Part shown: positions 35,122-46,548 of the stretch, in pieces | How the letters are laid out: every line of letters starts with the position of its first letter | Position numbering within the stretch: the stretch's first letter is position 1 | DNA from: Chamaecrista fasciculata | Lineage: Eukaryota; Streptophyta; Magnoliopsida; Fabales; Fabaceae | NCBI GenBank assembly: GCA_003254925.1 | Contig: QANZ01022461.1 | Span: 1 to 64,000 of the forward strand | Direction of reading: 5' to 3' | DNA length: 64,000 bases | Program-made: the position numbers and the translations under genes | The notes under the pieces: model-generated | What the model saw: the letters and a program-made list of their open reading frames with translations, nothing else | Databases searched by the model: none | What the model was told of the DNA's origin: nothing

Positions 35122-37168
35122 GATACTAGCAGTCTTCGGATTATATTACTACTATCTAGGAGACCTGCACATCAAAATGAATTTAGAAAAAATTCTAAAA
35201 CTTCTACAGACATGTTTAGAAACCCCATCAAGTCATCCAAACACCATATGTACGATTGCTTTCTTCTAAACTGCCGGAGACCAATTGAATCAGCAACAAC
35301 AAAATTGAACTAAGGTTGGACAGCTCCATCAAAACAAGTGCATTCACAATATTTCCATATAAAAATATTAGGTAGCACTGGGGGTACTTGACAGCCTCCA
35401 GCAGAAGTAAATAGAAACCACAAGCAAGGAATGATCAGTTGATTCCTCGAAGAACTCCCGGAACCAAATCCAACTATAATGGAGCCTGGCGATAGATGCT
35501 CCAACCTATGTTAAAAGCAATAAACCATTCAATCAATTGCAGTTTTAGAAGTATAAATACAGCAAGGAATGATCAGTTGATTCATTTTCTTTTCTTGGGT
35601 GTGTCTATAGGGGACAACGCTACCTTAGTTGGCCGTTTTGTGTTGTTTCCTCCAATAACTGAAACTCACCCAAATCAAAAACTTCTCTTACTATCTGCAA
35701 CCTTGGTATTCCTCTTTGAGAAACTATAGCATTGTCCTTGGGTTTGTCTCTTGTAACAGCAAATGCTGCAAGTTGACCAAGCCTAGACAAAAATGAAGGC
35801 TGGAAGAAGAAAGAAGGGAAGAGGGTACTGATAAACTCATAAAAGTGATTACTGATTAAGAGGTCAACTGTGAGTTCCTACATTGGGTGTTGCATCAAGC
35901 AGACAAATTGATAGCTATCATGAATTATGCTAAAGGGAAATCTCATAAAAAGCATACCTCCTCACAACATGAGAACTGGTTCAAGTAGATGGCTAGAAGC
36001 TACCTAAACCAATTGAGCCTCCAAAAATTTTATACTAAACTTATATAAAGTTTCTTGTATCTTAACCATACGATTGTCCAATAAAAATAAGACACCCATA
36101 AGAAGTATTTACAGTGATCTTATGACCAAGACAATCATATGGAGAAGATACAAAAAACCTAACGGAAAGTTTTTTTTTTTTTTTTCCTTTAAATTAATCT
36201 GAGATTTGCCAACATTTATAACTTCTTCCCCTGCTAGAGCTTCTTTTTTGGAGGCGACTGTCTACCCCTGTATTCCAAGAGTTTCATATTTCAACCTATA
36301 TATTGTTATGACCGTCGATGAACTAAGTGTAATCATCAAACAACTTGTGTGTGTTTAGTACTCACTACTCAACTAATTTGACCAAACCAATTTAAGGAAT
36401 TGTACACTCAACATTTAGCAGTACGTGATGAGTGATCAAATCGAGTGAGAATAGATCAAACATTTCAAGGCCGTTAGCTATAGCGTATTCACTAATCACA
36501 AAACACAATAGCAACAACCAAAAGCAGAAGAGTAATCACAAACACTACAAACAGCCAGCAATCAAGAATCAAATACCAAAACTGTCATCCCACAACATCT
36601 GCAATTACATAAAATTAGTCTGCATGGTCAATAAACGAAAAAAAAAAAAATCTCTTCAACAAGCAAACCTAATCAAACAGAAATAAAGACAAGGGCCAAA
36701 TAAAAAAAATTAAAGAAATAAAGACATGCACAAACTGTCAAAGAACAACGAACTTTCGATGTGAAGATAGGGATGCGATCGACGATGAAAACAAAGAAAA
36801 GCAGGAAAAAATTCGAATGGAGAATCCTTTCAATGATTTTGCAAATACGCATTAATCATAAGAATTGAAAGGGGTTACAAGGATATTTATACTGGAAGGA
36901 AAAATGAAAGCTGTCATGTGAATGAATTTCTGAGCTAGCCATTTGCTGTCAAAAGATTTGTAATTTCGTATCCAATTATCCATCAATCCAAAATTATCCT
37001 TCTCCGCTTCATAAAATTTCCAAAATCCAAATCTTTTTCACTTCAAAAATTTTGTCACGTCAAATAAAACGACGACGTGTCAGCATGATACGTCGTGCCG
37101 TATAGATAGATTCCCATGTCCCATATTTTCCTTAAAAAAACCGAACTTTCTGTATTAATATAAACAAA
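35122..37168 (-). promoter_or_regulatory. 5' leader, probable leader intron and promoter of the CHY/RING gene
   Basis: A possible acceptor (GTGCAG) at about 35164-35169 on the minus strand suggests the ATG exon is preceded by a leader intron. A candidate TATA box, TATAAATA, lies on the minus strand at 36884-36891. That would put transcription start near 36855 and a first leader exon around 36730-36855. The rest (about 35170-36720) would be intron. A 21-base direct repeat, AAGGAATGATCAGTTGATTC, occurs at about 35427 and 35563. Confidence 0.45.
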
Positions 37169-37345
37169 TTAGGGCTTTGTGCCCTAACGGGCACGCAAAT
37201 ATGTATGTAGAATAAATAAGGGACTAAATTGTTAACTTAGTAAAGAAAGAGAGACCAAATAGTAAATTTTCTCTTATTTTTAATTTCATAGACTATAGTT
37301 TTAAACATGGACGACCAGAAAGAGATGAAGCCATATAATATAAGA
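37169..37345 (-). mobile_element. Mini-Helitron, 177 bp, minus orientation
   Basis: On the minus strand it starts TCTTATATTATATGGCTTC after A and ends with the hairpin GTGCCCGTTAGGGCAC, AAAGCC and CTAA before T. It matches 56129-56307 along its whole length (CTTTCTGGTCGTCCA, AAAACTATAGT, TTTAGTCCCT). There is no target duplication, as expected. Confidence 0.82.
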
Positions 37346-38050
37346 TATAATTCATTCAGATTTTGCTTTGCGTAATTGTGTAGCAAAACGACAACTTGCA
37401 TTTGGGGTGCACTAATAAGAAATGAAGGCTTTAATTCTGATTTCAGTTCAATTATTTGAGGGAAGAACCAAAGAGCCCTGGTGTAATGACACGTAGATGA
37501 CTGAGGAATGGACATGGCATGTGAGGTGTAAAACAGGATTAGGATGAACATTAAAAAAGTTATTTGTAAAGATATGGTTTGTCTTTTTTGACTATTTGTC
37601 CTCAAGATTTATTTTATTTTATTTAGGTTCATGAAGGATTTATATTTCAAAACACTATCCATTCACACGGCACTTGACAATATTAAAAAGCTTGGAATTT
37701 CACATGTGATAATCTTGATAAAGTCTGGGAAGCCAAATGGAACGCTTTCATAGTTTCATTTTTACCACGCTTTTAAAAAGATTATGTTGATGTTGATTCG
37801 TAATTTTTTTTATTGAACATAACATTTCGTGTATAATAAATAATGTTGCTCGCATCTTAAAAATACTTGTTCGTTTATTAATTAACAAATGAACATAAGT
37901 AAGAAATTTAGCAGTTTCTGTATTATCTGTACACAAATTTCTTTGACAATGAGGGCTTGTGAATTGTGATGATGATGATGTATTTTTTTTTTGGGTAGGA
38001 TGATGATGATGATTGATGGCCATCCAATTGAAATTAAAAAGGGTTTTTTC
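37346..38050. other. Intergenic spacer
   Basis: No gene is seen. The ORFs here are AT-rich and lack domain-like features. A (GAT)n-type run lies at 37967-37978 and 37999-38012. Confidence 0.5.
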
Positions 38051-38565
38051 CATAGTATTAAAAACCGGACCGGCAGGGCGGTCCGACCGGTGAACCGGCG
38101 AACCGGAGCCCAGGCCGGAGAAATAAAAATACCGGATTGCAGTTGAACCGGTGAGTCACCGGTTCAACCGGCGAACCGTGAAACGGTTTGACCCGCCAAA
38201 GTTTGCAAAATAATATATTGACCCCAAAAATTTTCAAAAAATTACAAATTAGTCCCTGGATACATATTATAGATGGACTAAAATGAAAACTTTTAAAAAA
38301 ATTTGGGGTCAATATGTAATTTTTACAAAACTTGTTATGGTTAAAATTACAAAATAGCTCCAAAATACTAAAGTGTTTAATATTTACTTTATATTTAAAT
38401 TATTGCAATATATTAATGTGTATTTAATGAATATGTATATTTAAAAATGTATTTTTTAAGTAAACCGGCTCAACCGGTTAAACCAATGACCCAGCAGTTG
38501 AACCATTGAACCAGTGACCCGAGCCTTCCACCGATTTGATGACCGGTCCGGTTTTTTGCACCATG
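38051..38565. mobile_element. hAT-like MITE, 515 bp
   Basis: The ends are CATAGTATTAAAAACCGG and, as reverse complement, CATGGTGCAAAAAACCGG. They continue as GACCGG and GGTTCAACCGG-type repeats. The 8-mers GTTTTTTC (38043-38050) and CTTTTTTC (38566-38573) flank it with one mismatch, the length expected for hAT. The core (about 38195-38370) is homologous to the core of the Mutator-like element at 31638-32029, so it is chimeric or once hosted that sequence. Confidence 0.75.
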
Positions 38566-38573
38566 CTTTTTTC

Positions 38574-41500
38574 TATTTTTTGGGGGATGCTAAAGAAATA
38601 CGTGTGCAACCATACAAATAATGAGGCCCAATTACGATATATCCATATGGCCCGTTTTCTTTGCTTGAGGATTAGGCGGCTCAGCCCAATATCAATTTCT
38701 TAATACCTTCTTAAAAGTTCTTATTTGGTTTCACTTCAATTTAAACAATTTTCCCATATTTTTTTTTTGCCATATCAAAGCCTTTCACTGCCTTGTTTTC
38801 ATGCTGCTCATTAATTAACTTTTGTATTTTGAAGATATTCCTGAAGATTTGTTTTTTTGTTCAATTCTCAGTTATTATCTTTTTTTTAATATAAATTAAA
38901 TATATTCACCGTCGGGAACCGTAACTAATTCCTTCGTCGTGAGTCTTTCACTTAAAGATAAATGATCGATCACATAATACTTTTCATACTCAAATGTGAG
39001 ATACGAACTCCCACCATTTGATTAAGAGATCAAGTGAAAAATTATCCTGAGTTATTATTTCAACTAATGAAAAAACAATTAGTAAAAGTTACAGGCTTAC
39101 GGCAGGTATATTAGTTCCAAAATCATGTAACTTTAGATCCATTTAATTTATTTCCCTTTTAAATGAACCGTAGGCATAAATGAAGGTGGAAAGCACATAC
39201 ATAATCAAACTAAATTGATCAAATCACCAAATCAATAGATATTATGCAGTAGTTCGTAAAAGAACCTTGACACTATGGAAAGGAATCAAGGATTTTACTT
39301 TTGGTTTGACTATTTGTGTGGTAATTTACTAATTCCAAGGTTCTTACTTTCCACTGATGTGTATGTATATGGTTCTTGAGACTTGAAAGAGAAAAATTGA
39401 ATAATTAATCAACAATTAAAAATGTATCCAATTGTTCCGAGATAATTTTTCTAACCTCAAAATTATTTTCAATATAGGTAGGAATATATACTTTAAAATT
39501 CGTCACTTTTTAAGTTTTTTTTTTTTTGATACACTTCACTTTTAAGTTTTAACATCGATGAGAAACAAAGTTGAGATGTATTACTATTAAGACATGGGAT
39601 TTTTTTTCCTAATGCAAATGGGTAGCGTAGAGACACACTCAATCAAATACTTTGACTTTGGGAAAACTTATGGTCCACACGGAATCTAATGTAAGAATTT
39701 AAGAATAATAAAGACCTAAGGAGTGATGTTACTTCCACTTGTGTTTTTTTTATTTATTACATTTTCACTGTACTTACATATCTAATATAGCAAGAAATTC
39801 TCCTTATGACAAAAAAAAAATTCTAATTCTACTTGATTTAATCAATGATTTGACTAACCAAATGATCCATAATAAGTATTTATTTTACTTTGAGCAAATA
39901 TTCAATTCAATCGCGAATAAAAAAATCTGTGGAGTTGATAATTAGTGAATTTATGAAAGCTTAATTTCGTCATTTTAATAATTTAAAATTATAAAATTAA
40001 TATGCTTTAATCAGTTTGTTCTATTATTTAATTTATTTAATTAAAATATTTTTTGCATGATCAGTTAGTTATTTTAATTTGATTATTGCATATAATTAAG
40101 CTATTAAATTAAATTCTAAAAGAAATTAATAATGATCCAAACCAAATAATTATATATATTTAAGTAACAGAATAAAAAAAATGTATTCGCGTACATTAAT
40201 TTATATATCATAGAAATTTTAAATTTAAAAATAGCATTTGAATGACCAAAAGTATTATATGTTTTTTTTTTAATTTTCTTATTTTGCTAACCTTTTATTT
40301 GTCTCAACCTAAAGATTTTGTTAGTAAAAGATTGCTTGAATTACCTACGTTTTGATTTTTTTAGCTTTCACGTACTTTATCCTAATTTATAAAAAAAAGG
40401 AGACGAAGTTAGTTTTCTGTTTTTCACTTGAGTGTTTGAGTAAACTATATATGAGGAGATTTTGAACTCCTTGAAATTCTAGCCCCTCCTCACTTAAATT
40501 TGTTTTTTTTTTTCAAACAAAAAAATAGAGAGAGATAAAATAAGGCAGTAGCACTACGACACAACTTAAATATATTTTTTTTAATTAATCATTTAGAGTA
40601 TTCATCGTCTAATGATAGTGATTAATTTCTTCACTAACTTGCATATATACCTTGATAGATAAGATAATTGGCTCTAAAATTTAAAATTATTCCATACTCA
40701 AGATCAAAAATCAAATTTCCCAATATTTAGTTAAAAAAAACAAATTCCTACTACTTACTACACCCCTTAGTTGTAAACATTTTAAAATTTAAAGTATGAA
40801 ACTTTGTAATGTTTAGTTTAAATGACTTCATACGTTGTATATTGTTGCCGCTAAAATGCCAAATATTGAGAAGTTAAAATCTCCACGTACGAGGTGGTTG
40901 ATAATGATTTTTCTTGCTCTCATATTGATAAGATATTAAGATTCCTGATATAACATTTATTTGCCATTACTAACATCGGCATAACGCAAACCTATGAAAA
41001 CCACCACTAATTCTTGCAAGAATTTATTTTCGTTTATTTTTGATAAATTAAAATATATAATTTAACTATTAAAATATCAAAATCATCAACAAATTAATTT
41101 ATGAATCAAAATTAGAGATTAAAATAATATAAAATAATTTCAATTTAAAGACTAAATTATTATATAAATCAAATTATTAGTAATTATAATACTTTAAAAA
41201 TTGTGTTATATATTTTGATTATTTAAAAAATAGTTCATTGACTTGTTATAAAATCAAGAATCGAATAATAAAAGTTTTCAAACTCTCCTCGTATGGCCAA
41301 TAATAAACCACAACCTTAATTAATTTAGATTTGTTAATGAATTCTTCAAATCAAAATGTTTTTTTTCCTAATAACTATGAGATATTCTCACTCATCATTT
41401 GTATTAACATTTAACTATTTAAGTGGTAGTTATTCTTTATTCAAATTGAGAATTCATGCTATAAGAGAAAGGGAGGAATCTGGTATAGGCTGATACACTT

Positions 41501-42794
41501 TTTTTTGTTCTTCTTTCTGTTGGTTTGCTGTATGCACTTGTTTCGCTGTTTTGGAATATACTTCTTTTCGCCATATATTTATTATACCAAGATCCAATTT
41601 TTTTTTCTCGAGAACACATGTATAAACATATATATATATATATATATATTAGTGTCTTAAATATGATTATTAATTCAATTTTCTTATACTGGGGTCAAAT
41701 AGTGTTGCGCCGTGAAACGGTGAAATTACCACCAAACCTTTTGAAATATTTCACCGTTCTGGTAGGAGTAGGACTAGGTTAGAACTTGAAAGTTGAAATG
41801 CATGATACACACTAATTAATTATTATTATTTTGTAATTAAGACCTAACTAGCTTCACTGACAAAGACATTAATAGAGACATGGCAAACATGGGATTGTTA
41901 ATTATTAGGGAGGATATTTAAATATTCACTCTATACTACGTTCTTTGATTACATATTCAAAGATTACAACTTAAAGTTGCATAATTATTGAAATCTGTAA
42001 TAATTGAACTAGTCTAAATAATTTCTCCACCAATTATGCTAAAAGAAGTGGACAAGAAAATCTAAACTCTTTGAAAAGCTATTTTTTCTTATTTTGTTTA
42101 TAAAAAAATTAACATGCTTTAACTCAATATTATACTATAAACAAAATCAACAATATTTATAGTAAATCAATCAAAGAACTTTAATTTAACAATAAAGAAA
42201 ATCCAATTCATGCAAGTTTATTGATATTATTTTTTTGAGAAAACTTATTAAGTAAACATATAAATTAGTTCATGAAACATATACAAGTTAATAATTGAAT
42301 TTCTGAAATTAAAGTTCAGTTTACACTTTTTAGTCCCTAAGTAAAAGTCGTGAAAACCAATACATTTAATTCATTTTGTCATTGCAAATTAGTCCCTAAA
42401 AATGAGTAAGGACTAAGATGCAATATTTGTACGACTTTCAAGGACTAAAGTATGTAAAGTAAACTTTTAGAGATTGAGTTGTCAATTTGTTCATCTTTTA
42501 GGACCAAATTGTATGTTAACTCAAACTTATTTTTCGGTCCATAAGTTTATTCCAAAATTACAATTTAGTCCATATATAGAAAATCTATTTTTCTATACCT
42601 GATTGTTTTTCAAATGTCGACTATTTAGTCCCTACAACATTATGTATGAGGAGTGAGGACTAAATAACTGATATTTATAAGAAAAATAAAAAAATAAAAC
42701 AAAAACTTTTTATATTCGAGGATTAAATTGTAATTTTAAGACATTTAAAAATTATAATAAATTTCTCTTATTGCTTTTTAGCTGAAATATCTAT
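38574..42794. other. Large AT-rich intergenic region
   Basis: I find no gene in these 4.2 kb. The short ORFs are hydrophobic, AT-driven frames. A (TA)n tract is at 41629-41650. A foldback relic with AGTAAACATATAAATTAG on the left (about 42251) and its inverted match on the right (about 42509-42525) includes TTAGTCCCTAA words. A second TTTAGTCC-type relic follows to about 42730. A TTCACCGTTCTGG/GAAACGGTGAAATT inverted pair lies at 41713-41761. Confidence 0.5.
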
Positions 42795-43665
42795 GGCCTG
42801 TTTGGCAGCTCCACATCCCAAACTCATCCCATTCTAATCCTAATCTTAACCTAAAATTAGATGAACAGTCCAGTTTGGGTGTTTGTCTGGCACATAATCT
42901 CATCTCATCTCATCCAAATCATCATCTCATCCAAATCATCATCCCATTTATCATACATTTACTAATTTACCCCTATTTATATACCTATATTTACCTACAC
43001 TCTAATACAAATATAAAAAAGATAATTAGACAAAATAGTAATTTTACATACCCTCATTTATTACACTTATAATTTTCTCTCTCTCCATCATTTCTTATTA
43101 ATTTTTTTTCTCTCCCTCTCACTCACTCACAAACACACACAAACTTCTCTCTCTCCTTTTCTCTCTATCTCTCACACACCCACCNNNNNNNNNGGATTGA
43201 TTAATTGGCCGGATACAAATTTATGGACCAAATTGCATTCTCAAAAGAATTTTAATGTTATTTTCATTTTGCCCCATAATCTCATCCAATAGGATGGACC
43301 AAAATCCATCATCCTATAGGATTGAGAAATCACGCTTTCCAAGAGCATCTCATCCAAATATCATCCCAGTCAAACTTCAGTCAAACCCCACCCAAACACC
43401 TATCATCTCATCTCAATCTCAATCTCAACATCATTATTTCATACCATTTCTACCCCTATACAAATTAAAAAAATCCATAATCATATTTCAACCAACCACA
43501 ATCATTACATACCCTTTTATATAATTTCACACCCTATTATACATCATTTTCTCTCAAACCATCCAAACACTTCATCTCATCCTAATTTCAACATCATCTC
43601 ATCTCATCTCATAGGTTGAGATTGGATTGAGATTGGATTGAACTTAGAAGTTCCCAAACAGACCC
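42795..43665. mobile_element. PIF/Harbinger-like non-autonomous element, about 871 bp, with an N gap
   Basis: The left end GGCCTGTTTGGCAGC and the right end (reverse complement GGGTCTGTTTGGGAACT) form a short inverted repeat, with TAT on both sides (42792-42794 and 43666-43668). The interior is rich in CATCTCATC motifs and CT tracts and shares arms with the element at 24272. Positions 43185-43193 are unresolved (N). Its right end is only 49 bases from the TATA box of the molybdate transporter gene. Confidence 0.7.
43185..43193. other. Assembly gap (nine N)
   Basis: Nine unresolved bases follow a CT/CA-rich low-complexity tract inside the Harbinger-like element. The flanking sequence changes character across it, so the true gap length may differ. 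Confidence 0.95.
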
Positions 43666-43714
43666 TATGTAAACAATTATTTTCCTTACTATTTAGTGTC
43701 ATCACTTTTTTAAG

Positions 43715-43722
43715 TATAAATA
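43715..43722 (+). promoter_or_regulatory. Candidate TATA box of the molybdate transporter gene
   Basis: TATAAATA lies 157 bases upstream of the ATG at 43879, in the context AAGTATAAATATGCC. A CA-rich start-like stretch (TTGCCAATCCCC) lies about 25 bases downstream, which fits plant core promoter spacing. Confidence 0.55.
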
Positions 43723-43878
43723 TGCCTCATTGCCAATCCCCATTCCCATTCAATTCGCATTCACACTTGTTACAAGCTAGAACACACACTACTTCTTCCT
43801 CCTCTTTACCACCAACCAACACTATTATTTATATATAGCAATCTTCTTCAATTAATTGTTGACATTGAAGCTCCATCC

Positions 43879-46548
43879 ATGGCATCCCAAAATCCTCCAC
43901 CATTTTCAGATCTGGAATCAGCCCAACCCTCTAATAAATCTAATAATTGCAACACCCAAATCCTTCTTCACAAACTCAAATCCAACTTGTGTTTCCGTTC
44001 AAAGTGTTGTGACGAATTGAATGGAGCCATGGGTGACCTTGGCACTTACATACCCATAGTTTTAGCTCTGACACTAGCCAGAGACCTGAATTTAGGCACC
44101 ACATTGATTTTCACCGGAATCTTCAACGCCATGACCGGCGCCGCCTACGGTGTCCCTATGCCTGTTCAACCCATGAAGTCCATCGCCGCCGAATCCATCT
44201 CCGACGAGTCCTTCGCCGTGCCGGAGATGATGGCCGCCGGAATCTTGACCGGAGGAGTGTTGCTGATTCTGGGTGTCACTGGGTTGATGCAACTTGTGTA
44301 CAAGTTCATTCCTTTATGCGTTGTGAGAGGGATTCAGCTTGCCCAAGGCTTGTCTTTCGCACTAACCGCTGTTAAATACATTAGGAAGGTCCTGCTCTGC
44401 CTGCTCCATCTTTTTTTAATTGAGTAAACTACTAAATTGGTCTCTGGATTATTGGCTCGTTGACAGATTGGTCCCTGAATTTAGAAAATTGACAAATAGG
44501 TCCCCAAATTTTTCTAACGAGTAAAATAGGTCCTCGAATTTTTCTAACGTTAGTCAAATAGGTCCCCGAATAACATGCACAGAAGGACCTATTTGACAAA
44601 TGTTAGAAAAATTCGGGGACCTATTTGACTCGTTAGAAAAATTCGGGGACCTATTTGTCAATTTTCTAAATTCGGGGACCAATCTGGCAACGACTCAATA
44701 ATCCAGGGACCAATTTAGTAGTTTACTCTTTTTTAATTCTTCACTCACTAACTTTAGAATTCACTTCCAAATATAAACATTTTAATCTTTATATATTTAT
44801 TAGTAATTTTCATTGAGTAAAATATGTATTTAATTTTTCGGAAAAATATTATTGGTATCCCAAAGTATTAGTCAATTTTAGTTGTACTTCAAATTTTTTG
44901 AGTCAATTATACTCCCAGTCTTTCATATTTGAATCAATTAATTGTACTCCAAAATTAGAGGTACAATTGACAAAAAATAAAAAAGAAAAAAGTGAGAGTA
45001 TAATTGACCCAAAAAAAACTTTAAAAGTACAACTGAAATTGACCCGTACAAAGAATACTTTTGTCTTAATTTTGTTATAGACTAATTAAATTGTCAACTC
45101 AGTAATTTTTCAAGAATTAAATTATTAGTTTACTTAATTTTTTTTTAATTGAGTCTTGTTTATTAGAATTAATTTATTATAAATTATAAAAATACTTAAT
45201 TTAATTTAATTTTGAATAAAAATATATTTAAATTTCGTTTAGTTGTGTTAATCAATAATGAGTCAAATTATTTATAAGTTTATCGAGTAAAATTCTCAAC
45301 TCACAGGCTAAAACTATTTGTAATTATCTTATCATATTACTAATTATAGAGTTATTTGAAAGACAAGATATAATTTTTTTTATGGACGGAGAGAGAGTAT
45401 TTGTTTTGGTGTATAAACTGATGTATACTTAATAAACTTAATTTAAATATTTATTATATAATTTTAGAATATTAAAGAGTTGATAATTGTTTTGATAACT
45501 AATACTCAGTATCTCTTTTCTCTTTCTGGATCCGACAATTTCTATGATTTTGCAACTCTAAATTAATAATTTGTTCTCAGTTTATTTGATCATCTCTCAA
45601 TTTTTCCTTCAGGTCCAGGATCTACCAAAGTCTAAGTCTTTAGCAAACAGAGGATGGCTTGGTTTTGATGGGTTGGTTTTAGCCCTTGTATGTGTTTGCT
45701 TTATTGTAATAGTGAACGGAGCTGGTGAAGATAATGATGATGATGATTCCACAGAAAGCACCACAAGTTCAGAAGAAGATGCAAAAAACAGAAGCATATT
45801 GAGAATTAGAAGAAGCAAAGTGAGAAAATTTGTGTTCTCTCTTCCTTCAGCTTTCCTAGTGTTTCTACTAGGTGTCATCTTGGCCTTCATAAGAAGGCCA
45901 AAACTAGTGCATGAGATAAAATTCGGACCATCCTCTTTTGAAGTGGTGAAAATCTCAAGACAAGCATGGAAGAAAGGGTTCATAAAAGGCACAATCCCTC
46001 AATTGCCATTGTCCATTCTAAACTCGGTGGTCGCAGTCTGCAAACTATCATCAGATCTCTTCCCTGAAAAGAAAACCTCGGTCACTTCGTTATCCGTGAC
46101 GGTCGGATTGATGAACATATTGGGAGGGTGGTTTGGAGCCATGCCTAGTTGTCATGGTGCAGGTGGGTTAGCTGGTCAATACAAATTTGGTGGTAGAAGT
46201 GGAGCCTGTGTGGCTATACTTGGTGCAGCCAAATTGGTGTTAGGTTTGGTTTTGGGAAGGTCATTAGCACACATTTTGAACCAATTTCCAGTGGGAATAT
46301 TGGGTGTGTTGCTTCTTTTTGCTGGGATTGAGCTAGCTATGGCTGCAAGGGACATGAACACTAAACATGATTCCTTTGTGATGCTCCTTTGTGCAGCAGT
46401 TTCACTTGTGGGTTCAAGTGCAGCACTTGGGTTCTTGTGTGGGATTATTGTTTTTCTGCTTCTTAAGCTTAAGAGTAATTGGACCAAGTTCAAGGATGAA
46501 CCATCTTCAGCTAGTTTGGATGCATGGAGCAATTTCACTAGGAACTAA
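43879..46548 (+). CDS. MOT1: Molybdate transporter, MOT1 family
   Basis: There are two exons, 43879-44388 and 45613-46548, with a phase-0 intron of 1224 bp. The product is 481 residues. MOT1 proteins are SulP-related high-affinity carriers that import molybdate into cells or move it across internal membranes; they lack the C-terminal STAS domain of sulfate transporters. Both family motifs are present: PVQPMKSIAAE at 95-105 and MPSCHGAGGLAGQYKFGG from 347. About ten hydrophobic segments can be seen, from GTYIPIVLALTLA to GFLCGIIVFLLLKL. An acidic loop (EDNDDDDSTES) follows the first exon-2 membrane span. The N-terminal 45 residues are hydrophilic. Which plant paralogue (plasma-membrane or tonoplast type) is not decided. 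The ATG lies in CCATCCATGGC, a good plant start context. The intron hosts a foldback MITE. Confidence 0.93.
44422..44728. mobile_element. Mutator-like foldback MITE, 307 bp, in the MOT1 intron
   Basis: The ends are GAGTAAACTACTAAATTGG and its inverse CCAATTTAGTAGTTTACTC. The two halves pair almost perfectly to the centre (about 44570), so transcribed RNA could form a hairpin of about 140 bp. The flanks carry TTTTTAATT at 44413-44421 and again within 44729-44738, a 9- or 10-bp duplication. Confidence 0.9.
44840..45066. repeat. Decayed foldback element in the MOT1 intron
   Basis: AGTATTAGTCAATTTTAGTTGTAC on the left and GTACAACTGAAATTGACCCG on the right are inverted partners. So are TGAGTCAATTATACTC and GAGTATAATTGACCC further in. 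I did not find a convincing target duplication. Confidence 0.6.

Noticed and set aside
38574-42794. Search for a gene in the largest gap
   Set aside because: Both strands were read for exons with conserved motifs; only AT-driven hydrophobic frames were found.
43255-43524. ORF inside the Harbinger-like element
   Set aside because: It translates CATCTCATC repeats and adjoins an N gap; no protein-like features.
44092-44292. His/Gly-rich minus-strand ORF
   Set aside because: It is the antisense shadow of MOT1 exon 1, which has clear family motifs.
45609-45992. Long minus-strand ORF over MOT1 exon 2
   Set aside because: Antisense shadow of a conserved membrane protein.
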